In this document: piece by piece, positions 47,480 to 61,904 of the stretch
Layout: every line of letters begins with the position of its first letter
How positions within the stretch are numbered: the first letter of the stretch is position 1
Assembly (NCBI GenBank): GCA_030248215.1
Contig: JASANG010002421.1
Coordinates: forward strand, 1 to 64,000
DNA from: Enoplolaimus lenunculus
Taxonomy: Eukaryota > Nematoda > Enoplea > Enoplida > Thoracostomopsidae
Reading direction: 5' to 3'
DNA length: 64,000 nt
Program-made: the position numbers and the translations under genes
The notes under the pieces: generated by a model
Told to the model about the DNA's origin: nothing
The model's database searches: none
The model's input: only the letters and a program-made list of their open reading frames with translations

Positions 47480-48110
47480 ACAGACGGTGATGATGATGAC
47501 GAAAAACAGATGATGATGATGATGATGATGATGACAAAAAACAGATGATGATGATGATGATGATGATGATGACGATATGTAAACATACGATGATGATGAG
47601 GATATGTGGTCCCACGGTGTTTTGCCTCTAAGCGGCGGCGAGCAGGAACGCAGTAAGCGGCTAAACGAACACCAGGCCTCAGCAAGAGTGCTCATCAGCG
47701 AGGGTAACGGAAGCTGTTTGAGCAAGTCTACTGTCGGCAACAAGGGCAAGTTCGGATGGCTGCTAGACACCGTTGGCATTACCGGGAACAACACGATCGA
47801 CAACAACAGGTAAGCCAACAACAACGACCCAACCCAAACATCCCATCAGAACCTCAGCAACAAGCGGCTTTATCGTCGCCGCCCCGACAATACAAATACC
47901 GCAGAAAGCAGTGCGATCTCTGTGGGAACTGGTACGCAGCTACGAACATGGCACGACATCAACGCCGGTGGCTTACCCTAACCGGGTGTACGCCAAAGAA
48001 GGAAGGATGAGGATATGTAAACAGACGATGATTATGCCGAAAAACAGATGATGATAATGATGATGATGATAATGACGATGTGTACAGACGATGATGATAA
48101 CGATATGTAA
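47455..48110 (+). repeat. (GAT)n minisatellite with GATATGTAAACAGACGATG modules
   Basis: A module GA(C/G)GATATGTAAACA(G/T)ACG followed by GAT runs occurs at about 47468, 47570, 48010 and, altered, 48075. The first module carries the receptor stop codon. Non-repeat sequence fills 47610-47990. Confidence 0.8.
47756..48010 (+). pseudogene. Possible zinc-finger-like remnant between GAT repeats
   Basis: An open frame here includes RKQCDLCGNWYAATNMARHQ, a CxxC followed by RH as in short C2H2/C2HC fingers, after a Gln/Pro-rich stretch. The overall GC content and codon choice differ from the flanking AT-rich DNA. No partner exon was identified. It could be a gene fragment, part of the receptor 3' UTR or chance. 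Confidence 0.25.
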
Positions 48111-48175
48111 GGAGCAAGATTTTTGCGGCGCATATGATGCCCACAGTGTCCTCAAATTAGCAAAATAGGGACATT

Positions 48176-48698
48176 AATAACAATAATAAAAACAACACAG
48201 CATCACCATCAACAACAACAGCCAACAACATCCAACAAGAACAACAACAACAGCCAACAACAACAACAACCACAACAAACAACAATAAACAACAACAAAC
48301 AACAGCAAACAACAACAGCAACAAACAACAACAAACAACAACAACAAACAACAACAAACAACAACAACAAAATCAGCGCCGCCAACAACAACAAAAACAA
48401 AAACCTATAACCAACAACAACAACAACGACAACAACACCACCACCAATAACAACATCAACACAACAACAACAACACAACAACAACAAAAACAACAACAAC
48501 AACACAAACAAAAACCTATAACAACCAGCAACAACAACGACAACAACACCACCACCAATAACAACAACAACACAACAACAACACAATAACAACAACGACA
48601 ACAACAACACCACCACCACCAACAACAACGACAACAGCACCACCACCACCACCACCACCACCACCACCACCACCACCACCACCACCACCACCACCACC

Positions 48699-48730
<32 letters not shown>

Positions 48731-48790
48731 CATCAACAGCAAACAACAACAAACAACAACAACAACAATAACAACAACAACAAATTTACA
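48176..48790. repeat. (CAA)n/(CAC)n compound microsatellite, 0.6 kb
   Basis: CAA units with AAC/CAAACAACAACAG variants, a larger duplicated block containing AACAAAAACCTATAACMA-type sequence at about 48395 and 48510, and a pure CAC run of about 25 units at 48640-48712. It is read as poly-V/C/G/L peptides on the minus strand, none of them real. Confidence 0.92.
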
Positions 48791-49534
48791 CAATGACGTC
48801 ATTACTTTAATGTTATGGACGTGTATGATGTGCCCTCAGATCGTGCTGCAAACAACTCTTTTGGGCGTCTGACACAAGGAACATTGGTCGAGTGTAGCCA
48901 TCATTATGTATGGATCGTAAGAAACGTAATGAAAAATGCAAAAAGCCAACTGTACTCACATTCTCCGTCATGCACGTTGGTTATAGGACTGTCTTGCTTA
49001 AAGTAAAAAGCAATAGCAGTTTTACTACGAACCACTTCGCATCAATTGAGATGGTAAGATTTGATCGTAGAATGCGTCGTCTACATTAAGCTATGTCCGG
49101 CATGTGAAATGTATAACGCCAATTTTCTAGCACAAGGGATAGCTTTATCTAACACGGCCTGATATTTGAAGAGTCACAATTCAAGCTAATACCTGTGCCA
49201 GTATTTTCAAATGTGTGTAGTACTTATCACCAGTTGGTGATAGGTCCTGTAACTTTGGAACCAGCGCATGGTGAGATTCAAAATTCAGCACATTGTTCGC
49301 AGTTTGATTTGCTCTACTTCTGTACCAATTTTGAGATCAGCAATTGTAGGTGTTCGTCAAGTTGAAAACGTATCGCTAACTGATGATAAGGTGCTATACG
49401 CATTTGAGCTTATGGGAGCTGGTGTACGCATGTTATTGTGGTTGTTGAATGGTTGTCATCGTTTCATTTTATCTGGCTGACGATAGCTTCAAGTGTCAGT
49501 GGACTTTTATTCAATTTGTGTTTTGGATAACAAA

Positions 49535-49803
49535 AGAAAAAACTTGCACGTGCAACTCAACTTGCATGTGCAAGTTTGGTCACAAAGCAGCTTTGAAATT
49601 CGTGCAGCTGTAATTTATTCACTGGAATTCATGCGATTAAATTTGCACGTATGAACGCAGTTACAAGTCGCTTGCAATTCTTACACCTGCAGTTTGATTG
49701 GTCAATCGGAATTCTCTTTTGAAAATACAGCTACAAGTATTTAGTGCAAATTGCAGCTGTGAGTTCTCGCTGTAAAAACTTGCACATGTGAATGCGGCCT
49801 AAC
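49535..49803. mobile_element. TTGCAAC-rich MITE related to 39402-39702
   Basis: AACTTGCACGTGCAACTC, TTGGTCACAAAG, CACTGGAATTCATGCGATT, TGATTGGTCAATCGG and AAACTTGCACATGTGAATG follow the order of the copy at 39402. The terminal TTAAGCCC is lost (AATGCGGCCTAAC). Weaker pieces continue to 49985. Confidence 0.65.
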
Positions 49804-50249
49804 TTTTAATTGAATAAATGTTTAACCTTTATCAAAGCGTAAACATTTGCAGCGGCAAATTTCCGGCTAAATTTTGCACTTGAAAGTTTTGTTTGAATTA
49901 TTTTTCACAAAACTTACGTCTTCACATTCCATCTGCAAGTTGCGTTTACAAAAATTTGTACGTGTGAACAGGTCTTTATTAAAAAATTCTAAACTTAAAA
50001 TTGTGACCAACTTTAACGTCAGACTATTTTAAAATATTTCAAATTTCTAATTTTTTACACGGAGAGAACGCTTTGCTTTAATTGATTTTAAATCTGATTA
50101 GCTGGTATAAAAGGATCAACCCATAAAATCAACTCGTTCCACAATTAATTTACAACCTGTTTTCCAATTGGATAACCAATTCTTTAGCAGTCGTTACACT
50201 AATACTTTGAATGGCTTAAGATGATAGCAAAATCAAAGATAAATATTAC

Positions 50250-50433
50250 GGCCAATGTTACTTTTAGGGTCGTAACAGTAGATTAAGCGTATTTCTAAGC
50301 CAAGCCTAAACCTAAGCGTTGCAATGATGTGTTCCTAAGCCTAAGCCGAAGCAAAAAAATGTTATATAGAATCTAAACCTATACTTTTATAGACCCACCA
50401 GAAACCTGGGTGCCCCTTAAAGTAACATGGGCC
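50250..50433 (+). mobile_element. TTAGGC MITE, GTTACTTTAAGG type (perfect TSD)
   Basis: Perfect duplication AATATTAC. Ends GGCCAATGTTACTTTTAGGG and CCCTTAAAGTAACATGGGCC. Good reference copy of the second family: TAAGCC words, GCGTTGCAATGATGTG spacer, TATAGAATCTAAACC, CCCACCAGAAACCTGGG. Confidence 0.92.
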
Positions 50434-50648
50434 AATATTACAATATGTTATTCAAACCTGAGGCTAAACCTGCACAGTTATAAAATTAATATCTCCTATT
50501 TAAATATAAGAAAAGGATTTTATTGAAGGCACTATCTTAAAGGTACCAAAATGCAATGAAATCAAACTTCAAATGCAAAATATATATCGCATGACTATTA
50601 AATTAGAATACTAAGTTGTGTTTTATCAATTGCTAGCGTTCCATTGTG

Positions 50649-50868
50649 GGGCCCACCTATAGAACGTGGCCGCAACAGTAGTATAAGCATATTGCTAAGC
50701 CTAAGCCTAAGCCTAAGGATGAGCCTATTCCTAAGCCTAAGCCTAAGCCTAAGGATGAGCCTATTCCGAAGCCTAAGCCTAAGCCTAAGGATGAGCCTAT
50801 TCCTAAGCCTAAGCCTAAGCAAAAAAATTTAGTCTAAAGCATAACCTGACTGTATTACAGCCCAAATA
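50649..50868 (+). mobile_element. TTAGGC MITE, TATAGAACAGGG type, right end lost
   Basis: GGCCCACCTATAGAACGTGG at left. Three near-identical blocks of (GCCTAA)3 joined by GGATGAGCCTATTCC. The right side stops at CTGTATTACAGCCC without the terminal repeat. Confidence 0.75.
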
Positions 50869-51074
50869 TCCGAATTAAATTTGAGAATTCAAGGAAAAAA
50901 GGTCAAAAACCAAAATCTTTGCGAATTTGAAATATTTTAGGTTTAACTTGCAATAATTATGGAATGAAGCCCAAATACCAGGTCAATACAAGTATTTTGA
51001 TTAAATTTGACGAATCTGTTATATCATCAGGTCTGATGCGAGTAAAAAATTTGTTAAAAATTGATTCTGCGTTG

Positions 51075-51349
51075 GGCCTATGCTTAGAACAGGGCCAGAT
51101 CGTCTTCCGGCAGGGCTGTAATATAGTCAGTTTAAGCTTTAGACTAACTTTTTTACTTAGACTTAGGCTTAGGCTTAGGTTTAGGCTTAGCATTAGGCTC
51201 ATCCTTACGCTTAGGCATAGGCTTAGGAATAGGCTCATCCATACGCTTAGGCTTAGGCTTAGGAATAGGCTCATCCATACGCTTAGACTTAGGCTTAGAC
51301 TTAGAAATATGCTTATACTACTGTTCCGGCCCAGTTCTATACATGGGTC
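51075..51349 (-). mobile_element. TTAGGC MITE, TATAGAACAGGG type (perfect TSD)
   Basis: Perfect duplication CTGCGTTG. Ends GGCCTATGCTTAGAACAGGG and CCAGTTCTATACATGGGTC. Three GGCTCATCC(A/T)TACGC spacers. It ends 93 bp from the stop codon of the TMEM200-like gene, so probably lies in its 3' UTR. Confidence 0.9.
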
Positions 51350-51442
51350 CTGCGTTGTATCGACGGCGTCTCATTACAAACGCAGATCAAAGGAGCCTAA
51401 AATATTTTCTTCCGACATCTGTGACATTTAAATTTTTACCGT

Positions 51443-54223
<2,781 letters not shown>

Positions 54224-54235
54224 TGCGTGGTCTAT

Positions 54236-54255
54236 TTATTACTATTATTATTATT

Positions 54256-54291
<36 letters not shown>

Positions 54292-54335
54292 ATTGTTGTT
54301 GTTGTTGTTGTTATTATTGCTATTGTTATTTATTG
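54236..54335. repeat. (ATT)n/(GTT)n tract upstream of TMEM200-like start
   Basis: ATT units then about 20 GTT units, then ATT again, 13 bp from the start codon on its 5' side. In the transcript it would be an AAC/AAT-rich leader. Confidence 0.85.
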
Positions 54336-54604
54336 TTTATCTAAGGAGGATAAAGCATTGACAAGTTGCGTTCAATTACCCGCACTGTAATTCAGCCAAC
54401 GCGGTTGGATGACGCCAAAGCAGTTATTAGGCCATGACCTGTGAACTCGTGGTCCGATTGCAAAAAACAGTAGCATTCTAATCTGCTCTGCGATCTGCGC
54501 CGAATAATTTAAATCTGGGCACTGTTCACTTTCATACTGAATCAATTAAAGATGGCCCTGTTAATATATGCGACAGGGCCATACCTATGTCGTATTTTAT
54601 GAAA

Positions 54605-54804
54605 GGCCCATGTTACTTAAAGGGGCGTCCAGGTTTCTGGTAGGTCATTAAAAGAGTAGGTATAGATTCTAGATTACATTGTTTTTGCTTAGGCTTTAGG
54701 CTTAGGCTAAGGCCAAGGCTTAGGAACTCATTTTTGCAACGCTTAGGCTTAGGATTAGGAATACGCTTAATCAACTGTTACGCCACCTCAAAGTAACATT
54801 GGCC
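54605..54804 (-). mobile_element. TTAGGC MITE, GTTACTTTAAGG type (copy 7)
   Basis: Ends GGCCCATGTTACTTAAAGGG and CTCAAAGTAACATTGGCC. Array short; spacer ACTCATTTTTGCAACGC. Target duplication not evident. Confidence 0.8.
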
Positions 54805-54939
54805 AAAAAATGTATAACTTCTTGGTTCATGTATTAGAAGACGGTTGTCAACTTCATAGACGTCTCGTTTTTTGTAACCTGTAATGCGAAGCGACTCTGT
54901 GCCGTGTACGCTCGTGGCCTGCTCACCGTTACTACGAGG

Positions 54940-55078
54940 TGCTGAAAATTTTCAGGAGAGGCATTCAAGGGTTTTCAATGAGTTACAAACAAGGTTGAAA
55001 ACTTTCTACAAGTTCCAAAATTTTTCCAGGAGGGGCAGAGCCCACGTGCCCCCTCCCCTTGGCTACGGGCTTGGTGCC
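54940..55078. mobile_element. CAGGCCCGTAG-type MITE, partial
   Basis: GGAGAGGCATTCAAGGGTTT, AAGGTTGAAAACTTTCTA, CCAGGAGGGGCAGAGCCC and CCTTGGCTACGGGC follow the order of 19122-19281. The left terminus is replaced. Confidence 0.6.
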
Positions 55079-55716
55079 GTGCATTGTTTACTTTGTCGCC
55101 TAATTTCTGGACAAATTTCACCCAGTCTTCGGTTACAGTTTGCGCACCAGAGGCAACCAGTCAAATAAGCTATTTCCCACTTGACATAAAAGTAAACAAA
55201 CTCTTACAATGCTGTTAACAAACGTAGCAGTAGTAGACAAATGTGTCCCACGTTTAACCTATGTGGAGTGGGATCGTACCCATAGAGGGTCATCAGAGAG
55301 AGATCAGATCCTTGGCAATACTTTGTCCCGCTAGAAAAGGATCAAACTTGCAAGGAAGTCATCGGAATCACAAACCTTGGTCTCCTAAAAAGGCTGTTGC
55401 ACTGCATAACAAGGTGACCTGGCTACAGGATTGGAATTATGCGTTTTGAGAGTTTTTTCATCGGCTTGGCTATATTTATAGTTTTATCGTTTGTTCAACT
55501 AAGCATCTCCCATTCGATGCTTACAATATGGACGTTTATGCATATAAAGAGAATACTTAAACTTTTCGAATTTCCTAGTTTCGCCTCCAACGGGATTATG
55601 CTTAGCCTCAGGCTTAGGCTTACGTTCAGGTTTCATAAAGCAACGCTGAATTAAGCGTAAGCGTAAGCCAAGGCGTAAATCTTCCCCAAAGCATTTACCT
55701 CTAACCTACGCCTGAA

Positions 55717-56157
55717 CATAGTGACCCGTAATAAGAGTGGGGTAATAAGAGGGGGTCCCCGTTATGAGTTCCACTCAATCGGGATCCGTATCCCTAATAA
55801 GAATCCGTAAGCGGATAGAATCCCTAAACCCTAATTAACTCCATAATTTCAATTATCCCTAATTGTAGTGCATTAATGACTCCAGGGTCAAACAAACTTA
55901 AGTTCGAAACTTTAACGCATACTTAAGTTTTGAAATTACATTTCGCAGTATAACTTAGCTTTATCGCTCAAGCTTTTGAAACAAGACAAACGTTTAATTG
56001 AACGGATAGTTGCAATACCTGATATATGTCATTAACGAAGCGCGGCGGAGTGCGCGTAAAAATAAATAACAGTCCGTAACCGAATAACAGGGGGTACCCT
56101 CTAGAGAGGCCAAATATATATCCAGCCCCCTCCCCTCTTATTCTGGTTCATTGCAAA
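55717..56157 (-). mobile_element. MITE, GTGACCCGAATAAGAG family (copy 4)
   Basis: Near full length, from ATAGTGACCCGTAATAAGAG to CCCTCTTATTCTGGTTCATT. Contains CTTTATCGCTCAAGCTTTTG and CCGTAACCGAATAACAGG. Confidence 0.78.
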
Positions 56158-56295
56158 GAAGAAAAATTGTACAAGAGCCAACTTAGAACAAGATGAAGAA
56201 CATATTACTAACCATTAAAGGAAAAAATTTTCGTCGCTCATTAGATAAAATAGCAGAAGTTCTGGGTATTATACTACCGTGCGCCACACTATTGT

Positions 56296-56551
56296 GGACC
56301 CATTTTACTTTTTGGGCAGTCCCGGTTTCTGGTGGGTCCATAAAAGAGCAGGTTTAGATTCTAGATTACATTTCTTGCTTAGGCGTAGGCTTAGGCTTAG
56401 GCTTAGGCTTAGGCTTAGGCTTAGGATTAGGCTTAGGCTTAGGCTTAGGCTAAGGCTTAGGCTTAGGCTTAGGAACACATATTTGCAACGCTTAGGCTTA
56501 GACTTACGGTTAGGAATATCTACTATTACGCCCCTTAAAGTTTCATTGGCC
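56296..56551 (-). mobile_element. TTAGGC MITE, GTTACTTTAAGG type, long uninterrupted array
   Basis: GGACCCATTTTACTTTTTGG and CCTTAAAGTTTCATTGGCC ends. About fourteen TTAGGC-type units in a row at 56378-56471, the longest run in the window. Confidence 0.82.
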
Positions 56552-57198
56552 AAATTGGGAAAAAATGACGAGACACCCGGTGATATATTTACAGACGCAA
56601 AACTCGGACACAGTGGCCGATTTAGAAATTTATCACTGGGGGGGGCTGCGAAATGAGTAGTGAAAAAAGGTCGCGAGTGAAGTGATCGAAAAGCCAAACA
56701 CAATTTCAATGCTAATCTCAATACGAAATATTAACGGTTTTGTGATTCTTGTAGACGAGCCATGGTTTGAGTTCCCTCGTTCAAACTACAAGTGCGTAGA
56801 CAGCTAACCGTCGTACTACTGAACAGGTCACAGGTCTGTACAAAGGTCTCCAGAGAGGAAGAACTTGACAACGCGTAGTGTGTACTTCTAGGGTCGTAAC
56901 CAACATGGTAAATCGGCAGGGTATAACTTCATGCATAAGACAAATTTTTTAACCTCAAAAATTGAAAAAGGTATCTGAAATTTTGTTATAAATGTTTTTT
57001 TCTTTCTGCAGAAATGCCGAGGGTGAATATATCGTTCCTGTCCCACGCTGGTATACGCCCCTGTGGTGGTGGGTACTGGTGCATAAAACTATAAAGAATT
57101 GACGACTAATCAATCATGTATGAATTATTTATGTATTACGCGCCGGTCCGTCCACACTACACAGTTTCAAGCTCTTGCGTGTAGGTCACACCGACCGG

Positions 57199-57362
57199 GC
57201 CCTTAGCCAGGGGTCAAACGGTGGCTCAGCTCCCTTCTGGAAAAATTTAGCCCCCCCTAGAAAATTTTCAACCTTGCTTGTAACTCATTGTATAATCCTT
57301 GTATGGCCCTCGTAAAAAATTTTTTAGCGCCCCTAGCAAGGTGATCTGGCTACTGGCCTGAC
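57199..57362. mobile_element. CAGGCCCGTAG-type MITE, degraded
   Basis: CTTAGCCAGGGGTCAAACGG at left and GATCTGGCTACTGGCCTG at right; CCCCCCTAGAAAATTTTCAA and ATGGCCCTCGTAAAAAATTT inside. Confidence 0.6.
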
Positions 57363-57577
57363 ACAGACTTGTCGAAATTTGCTTCCTAATCGAACAAAAA
57401 AGAGTTTTCACGGAAATGCTTAGAAACGAACTACAGTATTCTACAAGTTCTATTATTAGTTTATTGTGCGATCGGTGAAATTGTTCAATCATACGCTTTC
57501 AACAGTCTGGTATAACATAGATTATCAATTAAGAACAAAAATAAAATCAAAAATTAATTGGTAGATCAATATAGTAT

Positions 57578-57863
57578 CAGGGTTGCATTGCAACTCTTGG
57601 GGTTCCGCATGACACAAAATGTACCCAGCACGTGTTGCGTTTTTAGCCGACCCCCTTATTTAGAGGGGGGCGGGTGCGCATCCTATGAGAACCATGGCAC
57701 GATATATATCCCGTATCAAAAACGTTCCGCTTATAGTTTAATTTAGAGCCATGGCATGTGAGAGCGCCCCCCCCCATTCTAAATATAGGGAATCGGCCTA
57801 AAACAACATCCGGTGGTACATTTTGTGCCATGCAGAACCCTAAAAGTTGCACAACACTCTTGT
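57578..57863. mobile_element. Foldback MITE with arms of about 100 bp
   Basis: Left CAGGGTTGCATTGCAACTCT, GGGGTTCCGCATGACACAAA, then CCCCCTTATTTAGAGGGGGG; right has their inverses (TTTGTGCCATGCAGAACCC, AAAAGTTGCACAACACT). Both strands read similar peptides (QLLGFRMTQNVP and QLLGFCMAQNVP), as expected for a palindrome. Confidence 0.78.
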
Positions 57864-57945
57864 ATTATGCACCGTTGGTTGTACTAATAAGCTATTCATA
57901 AGGCTTCTTAGTTTTCGACCTTGCAAAATTTTTCCAAGTATTTTG

Positions 57946-58387
57946 TACTGTATTGACCCGAATAAGGGGGGCTGATATTTATTTGGCCTCTCCAGAGGGT
58001 ACCTCTCCTTGTTATTCGGATACGGACTGTTATTTTTAACCCACGCTCCGCTGGCGTTCGTTACTGATATGTATCCGGAACTGCAATTATCCGTTGAATT
58101 AAACGTTTGTCTTGTGTCAATAGCTTGAGCGATAATTCAAGGATATATTTAGCAATATACTTTCAAAATTTAAGTACGCTTTAAAGTTTCGAACTCAAAT
58201 TAATGGGTGCTGGAGTCATTTATGCGCAACAATTAGGGTTAATTGACATTTATGAACTCTAATTAGGGTTTAGGAACTCTATCCGCTTACGGACACTTAT
58301 TAGGGATACGCACTCCTATTGATTCGGATTCAAAAAGCGGACCCCCTCTTATTACCCCCCTCTCTCTTATTCGGGTCAATACAATAA
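57946..58387 (+). mobile_element. MITE, GACCCGAATAAGAGGG family, full length (copy 5)
   Basis: Ends TACTGTATTGACCCGAATAA and TTATTCGGGTCAATACAATA. Colinear with 19736-20180 over its whole length, including CACGCTCCGC and AATTGACATTTATG. Confidence 0.82.
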
Positions 58388-58761
58388 ATACTTCATTTTC
58401 AATGATAATACCAAAATTTCACACTGTCTCTTTGAGTATGATTGTGCAACTTTATTAGAAATCACGTATTGCAAAATATTCTTCTAGTGGCACAGGTACG
58501 TTTTTCTCGGACCCATGTTTTGGGGGTAAATGTCGCTCCTAGCGTCGACCATAACGGTTTAAAACGAAGCTACATATGGGCTTCACTTAAAATTTTGCGG
58601 GCTCTACGAACTTATTTCCAGAAATAGGGATGGGGTTGGACGAAACCGCAACGTGCGCCAGGTACGGTCCTTTGTACTCGGAATAAATCCTGTGGTTTAA
58701 ACATGTATTAACCAGTTCTGGTATAAATCGCGGCATTTTTGTAGTTTTCCTAGCACACTTC

Positions 58762-59035
58762 TGTAGTGACCCTAATAAGAGGGGTGGGGTCCCCATCTTG
58801 AGTCCCAATCAATACAAGTCCGTATCTCTAATAAGAGTCCGTAAGCAGATAGCGTCACTTAAACCCAAATCAGAGTCCATAAAGGTCAATTATCGCTAAT
58901 TGTAGCGCATATGTGACTGCAGGACCAAATAAAGTTGTGTTCGAAAATTTAAAGCGTACTTAAGTTTTGAAAATAACATTCCAAAGTATAACCTTGCATT
59001 ATCGCTCAAGCTTTTAATACAAGGCAAAAACCGTA
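58762..59035 (-). mobile_element. MITE, GACCCGAATAAGAGGG family, one half
   Basis: TCTGTAGTGACCCTAATAAG through ATTATCGCTCAAGC, then stops at AAGGCAAAAACC. The same breakpoint region is seen in the shortened copy at 45620. Confidence 0.72.
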
Positions 59036-59651
59036 TACTATATTGTGTCGTCTATCATTGTATGACAGTACCTCGTTCAGAAAATGCATCTGATCCGCAA
59101 CAATCGCAAACAATCATAACCTAAAACAATGCTTGAATACGTTTCATGCAGGGGCCGGTCGCAGTGGAAGAGACTGTGAGACTGCGGCTTCTGAGCCCAT
59201 CCGTTCCCGACGCTCAAGACGAGTGTTTCGAAAATAAAAAATAGGAACCAATAAATAAAATTTGATTCATGATTTCTTCATCAACAGCTTGACGCCCCGC
59301 AACACAAAACTGCCTCAGCATCCGGATAGATTCCACGATCCGTTCCTGATATCAAGTATTAAAATACATATGTACACTTTTAAATATAATAGAAGTATGC
59401 ATTTTTACATAAAACGCCTTTAAAAGCAACCGGACGTAATTGAAACCGAAAAATATACCTTGGTCATTCTTCGTCAAACCTGTAAGCAGACTCAGAAAGC
59501 GATAATTATATAGACCAAACTGCACAACGCGCGTGTGCTTAGTACGAAAATTGCTCCTTATGGCTCAAATACTAAGTGTTATTTTACTTAAAATTACAAT
59601 TTTCCGCTTAAAATCCGGTACGTACCAGAGGCGTTTCTGCGACCATGTGTC

Positions 59652-59954
59652 GGGCCCATGTATAGAACAAGGCCGGATCGTTTTCTGGAGGGGCTATAAT
59701 AAAGTCGGTTTAAGCTTTAGACTAAGTTTTTTGTTTAGGCTTAGGCTTAGGCTTAGGCGTAGCCTTAGGAATAGGCTCATCCATACGCTTAGGTTTAGGC
59801 TTAGACTTTGGCTTAGGAATAGGCTCATCCATACGCTTAGGCTTAGGCTTAGGCTTAGGAATATTGTCATTATTACGCTTAGGCATAATAGGCTTAGGCT
59901 TAGGCTTAGGAATATGCTTATACCACTGTTACGACCCTGTTCTATCCATGCGGC
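59652..59954 (-). mobile_element. TTAGGC MITE, TATAGAACAGGG type (perfect TSD)
   Basis: Perfect duplication CATGTGTC. Ends GGGCCCATGTATAGAACAAG and CCCTGTTCTATCCATGCGG. Two CATCCATACGC spacers and a variant TTGTCATTATTACGC spacer. Confidence 0.9.
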
Positions 59955-60002
59955 CATGTGTCGTATTGGACTATTGAACCATACTTATTTACCAGCAAAA
60001 GA

Positions 60003-60346
60003 TCAGGCGCGGAACGTTTTTTTCTGGAACTGCATAGAGTAAGCTGAAGCTTTAGACTAACTTTTTTGCTTAGCTTGGCCTAGGCTTTAGGCTTAGACTT
60101 ACGAATATGCTCATTCTTACGCTTAGGCATAATAGGCTTAGGCTTAGTCTTAGGCTTAGGAATGTACTTATTCTTACGCTTAGGCTTAGGCTTAGGAATA
60201 TGCTTATTCTTACGCTTAGGCTTCATAGGCTTACGCTTTTAGGCTTAGGAATATGCTCTTTCTTGCACTTCGGCTTAGGTTAGGCTTAGTCGTAGGCATA
60301 GATATATGCGTATAATACTGTTACGCCCCTGTTCTTTACATTGGCC
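60003..60346 (-). mobile_element. TTAGGC MITE, AAAGAACAG type, long array
   Basis: GATCAGGCGCGGAACG at left and CCCTGTTCTTTACATTGGCC at right. Five spacers of the ATTCTTACGC type and two CATAATAGGC interruptions. The left terminal GGCC is lost. It starts 49 bp after the previous element. Confidence 0.78.
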
Positions 60347-60857
60347 ACAAATCTGAATATTAACCAACATAAATTCTATTACATTTTGTATTGTTTAGTA
60401 CCAATCTATACACAAAGCCAAGAGAACCAATGAACCAGAAACACTACATAATCAAAAGGTATTACAATGGCTCAGAAGTATTGTTATACGGTCTATTAAT
60501 ATATCAGTGACTTTACTGTTGATTGTTCTATGTCGTGTCTATACGGAGTCTTGTTTATATCTTAAAGTGTAATAATACCTCGGGTACGACTTGTACCCAC
60601 ACCATAATAAAGGGTCAAATATAACAACGTTTGTTTAACAGGATGCGTTGTCTGGATCTTGGATTTCATGACAACTCTAAGGCCGGTGCTCTATATGGTA
60701 GAAGGGGCTAAAGTATTTGACGGGTTTGCAAGTGTAATTATTTCAAATTATAAGTGAGGTAAAACTTTACTATCGGGTCGAAATTTTTTGTGGGGCTGAA
60801 GAATAGTTTGAAAATATTTACAAGAGGTGTATAGAAGGATTTCAGATGACTTACAAG

Positions 60858-61605
60858 CAGGGTTGTTGGCCGGAAAAAAATTAACGGAAAAAATGGAAAA
60901 ATATTAAACAGTTCTTAAATATAATTCGCAACTAAATATGATATAAATAACGTTTTTAGACAACATGTAACTAATTTTCATGCAATTATTAACAGTGACC
61001 GTTTGTATATGTCCACCAGGACACATTAAATGTTCGAAGAACTAAAAAGGCAGAGCATTTGATACACTTATAAAAACAAGTCTGACTTGTTTAGCTCGCT
61101 CCACTCATGAGTTTCTGATGTTATGATGACCTCCTACGATTATTCCGCGCCAAAACATAGATTTTTTAAAAATTCGAATTTTAAAGTCCCAAATTCCTAG
61201 TCATATTGTTAAATGTTTCTCAATCAGACGTCTGGCTAACGAGTCAGTGATATATAATTTGTCCAACTTATCGAAAAAATATTTTGAGTCCCAAGGGGCT
61301 GAACTTGTGGCCTTAAAAGTCGAATTTTTCAAAAATTCAGGTTTGGGCTTGGAATGATCAGGCGATGTCATCAAAAGCTTAAATATGCAAAAAGTTTCAA
61401 AATGCAAGCATTGTTGGACAACCCCGGCTAAGGGTGGTATAACCGATCACTCAGACAAAGAATGATTTTTTTTCCATTTTTTTCCATTTTTTCGGAAAAC
61501 AATGAAAAACATTTTTATCTTTTTTCCGGTAATTCATTTTTTCCGCAAAAAAATGAAAAAATTATTTTTTTGCGGTCATAATTTTTTCCGGAAAGAACAA
61601 CCCTG
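60858..61605 (+). mobile_element. hAT-like element, CAGGGTTGT ends, with perfect TSD (copy 2)
   Basis: Perfect 8-bp duplication CTTACAAG. Ends CAGGGTTGTTGGCCGG and CCGGAAAGAACAACCCTG. Subterminal runs of GGAAAAAATG words at both ends. 748 bp without a transposase frame. Confidence 0.88.
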
Positions 61606-61904
61606 CTTACAAGAGTGAGTAAACGCTTTTGTACGGGGTCAAAAATTTTGACGGTAGCCTAAGCGGTCTATTCTCGGGTCTGCTTCTATTTGGCTACAAA
61701 CATTTTGGCGCTGTTTAAAGCTGTCAAATTGAACACGAAAAGCAATTGAAAAAACGATGTATCATAATTGAGAGCTTTTTTGCACGTTTCCTTGGGTTGA
61801 AAGTTGACACTTTACATTTACAAAAATACGTGACAGCGACAAAAATTAGCGCCTGGTGCTACACCAAAAATGTTCGAGTAGAGTTTGACGTATATTAATA
61901 GAAC

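Larger units (their letters stand above)
48800..51442. other. Intergenic region between receptor and TMEM200-like gene (convergent)
   Basis: The two genes point toward each other, so this should include both 3' UTRs. Three TTAGGC elements and one TTAA-type copy are present. No further exon recognised. Confidence 0.5.

Noticed and set aside
48157-48802. Long minus-strand open frame rich in Val/Cys/Leu/Gly
   Set aside because: It is a translation of CAA/CAC microsatellite DNA with no domain and no non-repeat part.
55261-55449. 62-aa plus-strand frame near 55.3 kb
   Set aside because: No family likeness, no splice context and no supporting features beyond being open.
56378-56471. TTAGGC array as a true telomere or nematode signature
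   Set aside because: The array is inside a transposon with terminal repeats, as are most others here, so it is neither a chromosome end nor species evidence.
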